Translations under genes and position numbers: made by a program
Source of the DNA: Fidelibacterota bacterium
Lineage (GTDB): Bacteria > Fidelibacterota > Marinisomatia > SCGC-AAA003-L08 > D37C17
Assembly: GCA_018671635.1 (NCBI GenBank)
Contig: JABHHG010000170.1
Coordinates: 1-19,732 of the forward strand
DNA length: 19,732 bases
Direction of reading: 5' to 3'
Notes under the pieces: generated by a model
Databases searched by the model: none
What the model was told of the DNA's origin: nothing
The model's input: only the letters and a program-made list of their open reading frames with translations
In this document: positions 6,832 through 13,760 of the stretch, piece after piece
Layout: the number at the start of each line of letters is the position of its first letter
How positions within the stretch are numbered: position 1 is the first letter of the stretch

Positions 6832-7746
6832 ATGACAACCACAAAATCCATATTAGCCGTAGGCTCAATAGCATTAGATAGTCTAGAAACCGTTGAAGGC
6901 AACCGAACTGAAATATTAGGGGGTTCTTCAACCTATTTTGGTTTGGCAGTAAGCTTGTTTTCGCCTGTTAGTCTTGTTGGAGTCGTTGGTAACGACTTTC
7001 CTCAAGAAGGGTGGGACTTATTCTCAAATAAAAAAATTGATACTAAAAATGTACAAGTTGAGTCTGGAAAAACTTTCCAGTGGGGTGGGCGATACAGCGA
7101 TGATTATTCCACTCGCGATACACTTTTTACAGACTTAGGGGTTTTTGAGAATTTTCAACCATCAATTTCAGAAGAGTATAAAAAAACTCAATTTTTATTT
7201 TTAGGGAATATTCAACCCGATTTACAATTGAATGTTGCCAACCAAATGGATGAAGCCAAAACAATCGTTTGTGACACCATGAATCTGTGGATAGACTTGT
7301 GCCCTGAACGATTATGGGATGTGATAAAATCTGTAAATATCTTTTTATTAAATGATGAAGAAGCAATTCAACTTACTCAAAAAGTAAATATTTATGATGC
7401 GGCAAATCAACTCCTCGATAATGGCCCTTCTGTTGTTATTATTAAACAAGGCAAAAATGGTGCACTTTTAGCATATGATGATGTAAGAATTCATATACCG
7501 GTTTTTCCAGTTAACAAATTAGTTGATCCTACTGGAGCAGGTGATTCTTTTGCGGGGGGTTTTATTGGACATTTAGTAAATCATGGAAATAATGACTTTA
7601 TTGAAGCCGTTATTACAGGCTCTGCAGTCGCTTCATTTACCGTTTCTGGATTTGGAGTAGATGGACTTTTAGCAGCTGATATGGATTCCATCCAAAAAAG
7701 GAAAGATATCATTCGTGCTTCAATGGAAAATTTTAAAAACGTATAA
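6832..7746 (+). CDS. PfkB-family (ribokinase-like) carbohydrate or nucleoside kinase
   Basis: A 304-residue kinase of the ribokinase fold. Visible marks: N-terminal strand and substrate site ILAVGSIALDSLET (7-20), the double glycine GGSS (30-33), the metal-associated NDEE (174-177, pattern NxxE), and the C-terminal PfkB signature DPTGAGDSFAGGF (232-244) with catalytic base Asp238. It probably uses ATP to phosphorylate a sugar or nucleoside; the order of motifs does not decide among fructokinase, ribokinase, adenosine kinase or others, and there is no sugar transporter or catabolic gene beside it. ATG start with no clear Shine-Dalgarno sequence. It is followed after 18 bases by queF and probably forms a two-gene unit with it. 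Confidence 0.88.
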   Translation: MTTTKSILAVGSIALDSLETVEGNRTEILGGSSTYFGLAVSLFSPVSLVGVVGNDFPQEGWDLFSNKKIDTKNVQVESGKTFQWGGRYSDDYSTRDTLFTDLGVFENFQPSISEEYKKTQFLFLGNIQPDLQLNVANQMDEAKTIVCDTMNLWIDLCPERLWDVIKSVNIFLLNDEEAIQLTQKVNIYDAANQLLDNGPSVVIIKQGKNGALLAYDDVRIHIPVFPVNKLVDPTGAGDSFAGGFIGHLVNHGNNDFIEAVITGSAVASFTVSGFGVDGLLAADMDSIQKRKDIIRASMENFKNV

Positions 7747-7764
7747 TATAGAGAAATTGATAAT

Positions 7765-8124
7765 ATGAGTAATGATAAGCCAGTATTAGAAGATTTAGAA
7801 ATTGTACCAAATGAATATAATAATCGAGATTATGAAGTTAAGGTCTCTATTCCTGAATTTAATTGTGTTTGCCCCCGTACTGGATTACCAGATTTTGCTA
7901 ATATTGAAATTAATTATACCCCCAAAGATCATATTGTGGAGCTAAAGTCTCTAAAGCTATATATCGTAAAATTTAGAAACATGGGAATTTTTCATGAACA
8001 TGTGACAAATAAAATATTTGATGACTTCAAAGGGGCCTGTAATCCCAAGAAAATTGAAGTAATTGGTCATTTCCATGCACGAGGTGGAATAAATACATCC
8101 GTTAGAGCATCTTGGGAAGAATAA
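7765..8124 (+). CDS. queF: NADPH-dependent 7-cyano-7-deazaguanine (preQ0) reductase, type I
   Basis: Reduces the nitrile of preQ0 to the amine of preQ1, the precursor of queuosine at tRNA position 34. The length (119 residues) is that of the short, unimodular type I enzyme. The catalytic Cys36 sits in CVCPRTGLPDF, with the proton-relay Asp43 in PDF. The QueF family motif ELKSLKLY (59-66) is present, followed by KFRNMGIFHE (69-78). A second Cys (34) lies two residues before the catalytic one. No other queuosine gene is nearby, and the 18-base gap upstream is too short for a preQ1 riboswitch. It is placed directly before the rpmH block, where dnaA stands in many bacteria. Confidence 0.95.
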   Translation: MSNDKPVLEDLEIVPNEYNNRDYEVKVSIPEFNCVCPRTGLPDFANIEINYTPKDHIVELKSLKLYIVKFRNMGIFHEHVTNKIFDDFKGACNPKKIEVIGHFHARGGINTSVRASWEE

Positions 8125-8127
8125 ATT

Positions 8128-8153
8128 CTTCTTTTTTTTATAAGAAGTTTGTT
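8128..8153 (+). terminator. Possible weak intrinsic terminator after queF
   Basis: CTTCTT (8128-8133) and AAGAAG (8142-8147) can pair as a 6-bp stem with an 8-base loop rich in T, followed by TTTGTT. The stem is short and poor in G+C, so termination would be weak. Its position, three bases after the queF stop and before rpmH, fits a transcription boundary. Confidence 0.35.
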
Positions 8154-8175
8154 AAGTTTCTCGGCTGTATATAAC
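8149..8175 (+). promoter_or_regulatory. Possible promoter for the rpmH operon
   Basis: TTGTTA (8149-8154) resembles a -35 box, and TATAAC (8170-8175) within TGTATATAAC resembles a -10 box. The spacer is 15 bases, shorter than ideal. This 67-base gap is the only upstream space for a promoter driving rpmH to mnmG. It holds no DnaA-box cluster. Confidence 0.25.
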
Positions 8176-8191
8176 CTGAATAAAGGTCGCT

Positions 8192-8326
8192 ATGAAGATT
8201 AAAATTAGATTAAGTAATAGAAAAAGAAAAAATAAGCATGGCTTTTTATCACGTCAACGCACAAAAAATGGACGGAAGCTTATTGCTAGACGAAGAAGTA
8301 AGGGTCGTAAAAGACTAACAGCTTAA
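8192..8326 (+). CDS. rpmH: 50S ribosomal protein L34 with divergent N terminus
   Basis: A 44-residue, strongly basic protein. From residue 8 on it is clearly L34: SNRKRKNKHGF, then RTKNGRK (23-29), ARRRSKGRKRLT (32-43). The family's usual beginning MKRTYQPS is replaced by MKIKIRLS, the same length but without the Arg-Thr-Tyr-Gln-Pro residues; the reading frame is intact, so this is substitution rather than a frameshift. L34 lies deep in the large subunit against 23S rRNA. A Shine-Dalgarno-like AAAGG (8182-8186) sits five bases before the ATG. The stop is followed immediately by the rnpA start in the same frame. It heads the usual origin-proximal cluster. Confidence 0.95.
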   Translation: MKIKIRLSNRKRKNKHGFLSRQRTKNGRKLIARRRSKGRKRLTA

Positions 8327-8632
8327 TTGAAACATTCACTTTCAACTACTCAGTTTAAAGTTGTTTTTACTGAGTCTAAATCCCTGCGAGTCGGGGATTT
8401 ATTGTTTAAATGTAAAAAGGATGTCAATCCTAAATTAGGATTGATTGTTTCAAGAAGGTATGGAAATGCCGTGTATAGAAATCTTTTTAAAAGACGATGT
8501 CGTGCGCTATTTCAAGCATTGATTAACAATGGTTTTAGGTATACATTAATAATTACACCAAAGAAGCAAAACATAACTTGGGGTGAAATCAATACATCCT
8601 TTAATATATTGACAGGTCGGTTAAGTGATTAA
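8327..8632 (+). CDS. rnpA: Ribonuclease P protein component
   Basis: Protein cofactor of RNase P, which removes the 5' leader of pre-tRNAs. At 101 residues it is near normal length. The RNA-binding signature GNAVYRNLFKRRCRALFQ (46-63) contains the RNxxKRRxR pattern; the preceding LGLIVSRRY (37-45) is the family's central strand; F10 and F14 lie in the usual N-terminal Fx3F position. The only usable start is TTG at 8327, the codon directly after the rpmH TAA and in the same frame; no in-frame ATG exists. No Shine-Dalgarno sequence stands at a useful distance, so translation probably relies on ribosomes finishing rpmH. Its last 8 bases overlap yidD. Confidence 0.93.
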   Translation: MKHSLSTTQFKVVFTESKSLRVGDLLFKCKKDVNPKLGLIVSRRYGNAVYRNLFKRRCRALFQALINNGFRYTLIITPKKQNITWGEINTSFNILTGRLSD

Positions 8633-8837
8633 AAGCCCATTTATCCTACTTATCAAAATTTACCAAAATACACTTTCATTGTTTTTTGCTTCTTCTTGCC
8701 GTTTCTCTCCATCATGTTCGCAATTTATGATAGATTCAATTAACAAGTTTGGCGTATTCCGTGGAATTATAAATGGCATAAAACGAATCTTTAAATGTCA
8801 TCCATTTTCAAAGCATAGTGGTTGGGACCCTGCATGA
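8625..8837 (+). CDS. yidD: Membrane protein insertion efficiency factor
   Basis: A 70-residue protein thought to assist YidC/Sec membrane insertion at the cytoplasmic face. The family core is clear: a hydrophobic amphipathic N-terminal segment (5-22), CRFSPSCSQFMIDSI (25-39), then the G...G.....RI..CHPF block (43-61) and a GWDPA end. All three conserved Cys (25, 30/31 region and 58) are present. The start is GTG at 8625, inside the end of rnpA. Its TGA overlaps the ATG of yidC (ATGA), the standard coupling in this cluster. Confidence 0.95.
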   Translation: MIKSPFILLIKIYQNTLSLFFASSCRFSPSCSQFMIDSINKFGVFRGIINGIKRIFKCHPFSKHSGWDPA

Positions 8838-10564
8838 ACTCAGATAATAGACGAATTTTTTTAGCTGGTGCACTCATTTTTCTAGTGCTTTTGCTGCAAC
8901 CTTACTACTATAATTGGTTGGGTATAAGTAAACCTGCCCCTCAAGAAGAAATTTATTCTGAAGAGGCTTCGTTTACCGAGCCCATTAAAGAAATTATTAA
9001 ATCACCGCTTACAAAAACCTCTCCTATACAATTCAAAATTGATGAAGAATTTATAATTATAAATACAAACTTATATTCTACCACAATTACCAATCGTAGT
9101 GGTGGCTCAGTTGTTAAAATGTCTTTAAATGAAATGAATTCTACTGATTATCGTTATCGAGGTAGTTATGATAGCAATGGTGATTATATTAAAGAAAATT
9201 TAGTTGAACTAACCTCCCTTGAGGATTCCAATTGCACACCCTGTCTTTCTTCTTTTGATGTTGCTGAAGATACATATTTGCTTTTCAACACTCCATTTAC
9301 TATATTAAACTCAGACTATTCAAATATATATACTCTTGAATCGAATGATGTACTTACTTTAACTTTTGAATATACGGATGAAAGTGGAATGTATATTCAT
9401 AAAGAGGTTAGCTTTCGGGGGGATTCTTATGAAATACAGCATAATTTTATTTTACAAAATACTGATAAATTTTATGGTGATCATTTCGAACTTCGTTGGG
9501 AAGGCGGTCTTGCTCCAACTGAAAAAATTCAATTAGATGATATTACCTATGCTTCTGCAATGTCAGGGCAATCAGGTGAAACCGAAGATATAAACCAAAC
9601 CAGTGAGGATGGTGGATATTCAAGACAAGTTTTAGATGGTAATACTGATTGGGTTTCTATTAGAAATAAATATTTCACAGCAGCACTTATCGCTGATAGC
9701 AAAGGAAGTTTTGCTACTCTAGAATCTCATAATGGACAATTCCCTCAACGTGAAATTACGCCTGTTTACTCTACTTCAATTGGGTTTCCAAGTTCAATTG
9801 AACAAATAAATTCACGATTATATTTAGGGCCTTTAGACCTAGAAAAAATTCAACTAACGGGCACAGATTTGGATGAAACCATGAATTTTGGGTTCACCTT
9901 AATCCGCCCTATCGGAAAAGCTGTCCTTTGGTTTTTAAAATTTTTACATGATACACTAAAATTAAATTATGGATTTATTCTTATAATTTTTGCTTTAGTG
10001 GTTAGGGTTATTACTGGACCACTGACTCGTAAGAGCTTTGAGTCATCACAGAAAATGCAGAAAATCCAACCATTAGTTAAAAAAATTCAGGCAAAACTTA
10101 AAGATAACCCAACAAAAATGAATCAGGAAGTAATGGCGCTTTACAAAGAAAAGGGTGTAAACCCATTAGGGGGATGTTTACCTATGCTTCTTCAAATGCC
10201 GCTTCTTTGGGCGCTCTTTGTAGTCTTTAGATCCACAATCGAATTTAGGGGAGCTGAGTTTTTATTTTGGATTAAAGACTTATCACAACCTGATGTTATT
10301 GTTAATCTGCCCTTTACACTCCCCATTTATGGTGGACATATAGCTGTACTCCCTATTCTCATGGGCCTTTCAATATTTCTCACTCAAAGAATGTCAATGG
10401 CAACCATGGATAAATCCCAACGCCCAATGATGTACATAATGAATGGCTTTTTTGTATTGCTATTCAACCAATTTCCATCTGGATTAAATCTTTATTATAC
10501 AGTTTATAATATTTTAAATTATTTCCAACAACGATCAATCCGACTAAAAACTGAGGGGGCTTAA
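8834..10564 (+). CDS. yidC: Membrane protein insertase YidC (Gram-negative type with P1 domain)
   Basis: Inserts and folds inner-membrane proteins, alone or with SecYEG. I take ATG 8834 as start (576 residues); the frame opens 12 bases earlier at a TTG, but ATG gives the ATGA overlap with yidD and a normal N terminus, NRRIFLAGALIFLVLLLQ, as TM1. A large periplasmic P1 domain follows (about 55-350). The Oxa1 core begins near 360 and holds the conserved Arg391 in VVRVITGPL, then the cytoplasmic hairpin KMQKIQPLVKKIQ..., GVNPLGGCLPMLLQMPLLWALF and the final TM helices ending FNQFPSGLNLYYTVYNILNYFQQ. A CxxC pair (Cys134, Cys137) lies in P1 and is not a usual YidC feature. No jag/khpB gene follows. 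Confidence 0.96.
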   Translation: MNSDNRRIFLAGALIFLVLLLQPYYYNWLGISKPAPQEEIYSEEASFTEPIKEIIKSPLTKTSPIQFKIDEEFIIINTNLYSTTITNRSGGSVVKMSLNEMNSTDYRYRGSYDSNGDYIKENLVELTSLEDSNCTPCLSSFDVAEDTYLLFNTPFTILNSDYSNIYTLESNDVLTLTFEYTDESGMYIHKEVSFRGDSYEIQHNFILQNTDKFYGDHFELRWEGGLAPTEKIQLDDITYASAMSGQSGETEDINQTSEDGGYSRQVLDGNTDWVSIRNKYFTAALIADSKGSFATLESHNGQFPQREITPVYSTSIGFPSSIEQINSRLYLGPLDLEKIQLTGTDLDETMNFGFTLIRPIGKAVLWFLKFLHDTLKLNYGFILIIFALVVRVITGPLTRKSFESSQKMQKIQPLVKKIQAKLKDNPTKMNQEVMALYKEKGVNPLGGCLPMLLQMPLLWALFVVFRSTIEFRGAEFLFWIKDLSQPDVIVNLPFTLPIYGGHIAVLPILMGLSIFLTQRMSMATMDKSQRPMMYIMNGFFVLLFNQFPSGLNLYYTVYNILNYFQQRSIRLKTEGA

Positions 10565-10577
10565 CCCTTACCAATCC

Positions 10578-11921
10578 ATGTACAATAACGATACTATTGC
10601 AGCACTGGCTACTCCTCCTGGTATAGGTGCCTTGGCAATAATTCGCATTTCTGGCGAAAATTTAGCCCCGCTATTTCAAAAACTTACAAAAAACAAGGCC
10701 GTAAAAGACCGCTTCGCCACATTTTCCAGCATTTATTGCCCTAACACTCATGATGTATTAGATAGTGGGCTTATTGTCTACTTTAAGGCTCCAAAAAGTT
10801 TTACTGGTGAAGATTTGATTGAAATTAACTGTCATGGTGGTGAATATATTTCAAAATCTATTTTAGAATCACTTTATGCATTTAATGTTAGACCCGCTAA
10901 TCCAGGTGAGTTTTCATTTCGCGCATTTATGAATGGAAAAATCGATCTCATCCAAGCAGAGGCTATTTCTGAGTTAATCTCCTCTAAATCTTCTCTTGCA
11001 GTCAAAAACAATTTAAATAGTGTAAATGGATATGTGTCAAACTATATTGATAACTTGAAAAATAAATTGATTAATTTACTTTCACTAATTGAACATGAGC
11101 TTGATTTTACTGAGGAGGAGCTTGAATCTACCCGCTATGAATTACTAATAAATAAATTAATCGAAATTAATGATGGTATCTCAAAAATTGCTAATACTTC
11201 AGCAATGGGTAAAATGCTGTCTTCTGGTGCAAGAGTCGTCCTTTTAGGTCCACCTAATGCGGGAAAATCATCCTTATTTAATGCAATACTTGGTTTTGAT
11301 AGAGCGATAGTTTCAGAAATTTCTGGTACAACTAGAGATGTTGTTGAATCCTGGTTCGAATTAAAGGGGATCCCTGTTTGCTTGATAGATACAGCTGGAT
11401 ATTGGGATTCAGATAACTATCTTGAATCAATGGGAATTGAAAGAACGAAGCAACAAATAGAGTTGGCAGATATAATTCTCTTTGTGGATGATAAATATCC
11501 AGAGGAAACATTTCAAAATCTAAATTTAGATATCAATAATAGCAAAATAATTTTTATAAATAGTAAGTCTGATTTAGAGGAGAAAACTATAAATTCAAAT
11601 AAAAACTCTCTTCTTATATCTTCAAAAAAAAATGAAGGTATTGATACTCTTTTAAATATGTTATCAACAAAGTTATCATCAGTTTTTGGCGCACATTCTG
11701 ATTTTGATCCTATAATTATTTCGAAAAGACAACGCAATTTATTATTAGAGGCTTATAGTATTTCACAGCAGGCCATAGTCCTTGCCAAGAATAATATTGA
11801 AACTGATATTTTGGCATCAACTCTTCACGGATTAAATGATACTTTATCTGAAATTATAGGAAATGTATCAAGCAGCGATGTGGTCAATAATATTTTTTCT
11901 GAGTTTTGTGTGGGAAAATGA
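10578..11921 (+). CDS. mnmE: tRNA uridine-5-carboxymethylaminomethyl(34) synthesis GTPase
   Basis: With MnmG it makes (carboxymethyl)aminomethyl-uridine at the wobble position U34. N-terminal folate-binding domain: IAALATPPGIGALAIIRISG (7-26) and FTGEDLIEINCHGG (75-88). The helical domain is split by the inserted G domain: G1 GPPNAGKSS (224-232), G2 TTRD (251-254), G3 DTAG (271-274), G4 SKSD (329-332, where NKxD is usual), G5 near ISSKKNEG (347-354). The C-terminal FCVGK (443-447) carries the conserved Cys444. Length is 447, normal. It starts 13 bases after yidC, and its TGA overlaps the ATG of mnmG. Confidence 0.96.
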   Translation: MYNNDTIAALATPPGIGALAIIRISGENLAPLFQKLTKNKAVKDRFATFSSIYCPNTHDVLDSGLIVYFKAPKSFTGEDLIEINCHGGEYISKSILESLYAFNVRPANPGEFSFRAFMNGKIDLIQAEAISELISSKSSLAVKNNLNSVNGYVSNYIDNLKNKLINLLSLIEHELDFTEEELESTRYELLINKLIEINDGISKIANTSAMGKMLSSGARVVLLGPPNAGKSSLFNAILGFDRAIVSEISGTTRDVVESWFELKGIPVCLIDTAGYWDSDNYLESMGIERTKQQIELADIILFVDDKYPEETFQNLNLDINNSKIIFINSKSDLEEKTINSNKNSLLISSKKNEGIDTLLNMLSTKLSSVFGAHSDFDPIIISKRQRNLLLEAYSISQQAIVLAKNNIETDILASTLHGLNDTLSEIIGNVSSSDVVNNIFSEFCVGK

Positions 11922-13741
11922 TGTTTAAAACAAATCCTATCATCATAGCTGGGGGAGGTCATGCTGGAATAGAGGCCGCCTTAGCCATTTCTAGAATGGG
12001 TAACAAGGTAACCATTATTACACTGGACCCCAAATCTATTGGAAGGATGTCTTGTAATCCCGCTATTGGTGGTTTGGCTAAGGGGCATATTGTCAAGGAA
12101 ATTGATGCCCTTGGTGGAATAATGGGTGTGGCCGCTGATTATGCTGGCATACAATTTAAAACCCTAAATAAATCTAAAGGTAGGGCGGTTTGGTCACCAA
12201 GAGCCCAAGTAGATAAATTAAAATATACTCAATTTATACAAAAGACTATCACCAATGATAAAAACATAACAGTTATTGGTGGTGAAATTGTGGACTTTAG
12301 TGTTAGTAACTGTAAAGTATCTTCTGTAACCCTTAGGAACAATGATATTTATTCTTGCCATTCATTAATTATCACTGCCGGTACTTTTTTAAATGGATTA
12401 ATCCATATTGGTACTCGAAAATTTAGAGCAGGGAGAATGGGTGAAAAACCAGCAATTGGCTTAACAGAATCACTTATAAATAAAGAGTTTAAGGTTGGAA
12501 GACTAAAAACAGGTACTCCCCCCAGATTACTAAAAAAGAGTATTGATTGGGAGAAAACCCAACTCGCACCGGGGGATGAAACTCCAACTCCATTTTCTAT
12601 TAATTCTACCCAAGGTTTTAACCCAGTAAATGAGCCTTGCCATATTGTAGACACAAATTTAAATGTGCATAAGTATTTAAAAGAAAATTTACAAAAATCT
12701 GCAATGTTTTCAGGTCAAATTGGCGGGGTTGGCCCAAGATATTGCCCAAGCATAGAAGATAAAATTATACGCTTCGCATCTAGGGATAGCCATCAACTTT
12801 TTCTTGAGCCAGAATGGACAAATTCAGATCAAATTTATGTAAATGGATTTTCAACCAGCATGCCTGAGTCCATTCAGAAAATGGCACTTAGACAGGTTCC
12901 CGCATTAAAAAATGTAGAGTTTATTCGACCTGGATATGCAATTGAATATGATTATTTCCCATCGTCACAACTTAAATCTACACTTGAAACAAAATCTATA
13001 AATGGCCTGTATCTTGCAGGGCAAATAAACGGGACCTCCGGCTATGAAGAAGCTGCAGCTCAAGGGCTCATTGCGGGGATAAATGCCTGTTCAACACAAA
13101 AAGGTCTAGATCACTTTGTGTTGAGGCGAAGCAATTCATATATTGGTGTGCTAATTGATGACCTAATCACCAAAACCATAGATGAGCCATACAGAATGTT
13201 CACCTCACGAGCAGAGCATCGACTGTCTTTGCGACCAGATACTGCCTCACTTAGGCTTACTGATCTAGGAATAAAATGGGGTTTGATTAAAGACAAGCAG
13301 ATCTCAAAATTTATTCAATTCAAAAATGAAGTCTGCGAAGTAAAGAATTTTTTAAAGAAAACTAAAAGTGATTTATACTCTGAATCCAAAGAACCCTTGC
13401 AAAAAACCATCCTTAAGAACACGGCAACCATAACCCAAATTCAAAACAATCATACGGAACTATCTGACTTTAATTCACTTTCATTATTTACTGCTGAAAC
13501 TGATCTTAAATATCAAGGTTATGTTGATATTGAAAATCGACGGATATTACAATTTAACAAAATCGAAAACATTAAAATCCCTCAAAAAATAAATTATTCT
13601 AAACTTACAAGCATGTCAGCCGAATCTATTATTAAACTAGAAATGGTACGACCTGAAACTTTAGGGCAAGCCACAAGAATTGCAGGTGTTCGTGCCTCTG
13701 ATATATCCATACTCTCAATAGCAATTAAACAAAATAAATAA
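11918..13741 (+). CDS. mnmG: tRNA uridine-5-carboxymethylaminomethyl(34) synthesis enzyme, FAD-dependent
   Basis: FAD/NADH-dependent partner of MnmE. Using ATG 11918 (ATGA overlap with mnmE; a further ATG follows at once) gives 607 residues. The FAD-binding GGGHAG (12-17) is followed by MSCNPAIGGLAKGH with conserved Cys46. GRAVWSPRAQVDKLKY and TAGTFLNGLIHIG are the usual inserted blocks, and GPRYCPSIEDKIIRF holds the second functional Cys. GQINGTSGYEEAAAQGL near the middle is the C-terminal FAD contact. The last 200 residues form the helical tRNA-binding part, ending in RPETLGQATRIAGV. The upstream TTG at 11906 in the same frame is rejected. The stop abuts the parS palindrome: its final A is the first base of the palindrome. 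Confidence 0.96.
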   Translation: MMFKTNPIIIAGGGHAGIEAALAISRMGNKVTIITLDPKSIGRMSCNPAIGGLAKGHIVKEIDALGGIMGVAADYAGIQFKTLNKSKGRAVWSPRAQVDKLKYTQFIQKTITNDKNITVIGGEIVDFSVSNCKVSSVTLRNNDIYSCHSLIITAGTFLNGLIHIGTRKFRAGRMGEKPAIGLTESLINKEFKVGRLKTGTPPRLLKKSIDWEKTQLAPGDETPTPFSINSTQGFNPVNEPCHIVDTNLNVHKYLKENLQKSAMFSGQIGGVGPRYCPSIEDKIIRFASRDSHQLFLEPEWTNSDQIYVNGFSTSMPESIQKMALRQVPALKNVEFIRPGYAIEYDYFPSSQLKSTLETKSINGLYLAGQINGTSGYEEAAAQGLIAGINACSTQKGLDHFVLRRSNSYIGVLIDDLITKTIDEPYRMFTSRAEHRLSLRPDTASLRLTDLGIKWGLIKDKQISKFIQFKNEVCEVKNFLKKTKSDLYSESKEPLQKTILKNTATITQIQNNHTELSDFNSLSLFTAETDLKYQGYVDIENRRILQFNKIENIKIPQKINYSKLTSMSAESIIKLEMVRPETLGQATRIAGVRASDISILSIAIKQNK

Positions 13742-13760
13742 TTGTTTCACGTGAAACAAT
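13741..13760. other. parS centromere-like site (ParB/Spo0J-binding palindrome)
   Basis: ATTGTTTCACGTGAAACAAT is a perfect 20-bp palindrome. Its central 16 bases (13743-13758), TGTTTCACGTGAAACA, equal the known chromosomal parS consensus TGTTNCACGTGAAACA. ParB binds this sequence and, with ParA and SMC, segregates the origin region. It lies exactly at the mnmG/mfd junction, overlapping the mnmG stop by one base and the first mfd codons. No second copy occurs in the window, and parA/parB are not here. Confidence 0.9.

Noticed and set aside
7747..7764. preQ1 riboswitch before queF
   Set aside because: The gap is 18 bases, too short, and no aptamer-like pairing is visible.
8125..8191. Gap between queF and rpmH as a possible oriC
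   Set aside because: Only 67 bases, with no DnaA boxes; it is better explained by a weak terminator and a promoter.
8822..8833. N-terminal extension of yidC from TTG 8822
   Set aside because: ATG 8834 overlaps the yidD stop as ATGA and gives the usual N-terminal membrane segment.
11906..11917. N-terminal extension of mnmG from TTG 11906
   Set aside because: ATG 11918 overlaps the mnmE stop as ATGA and begins right before the FAD-binding strand.
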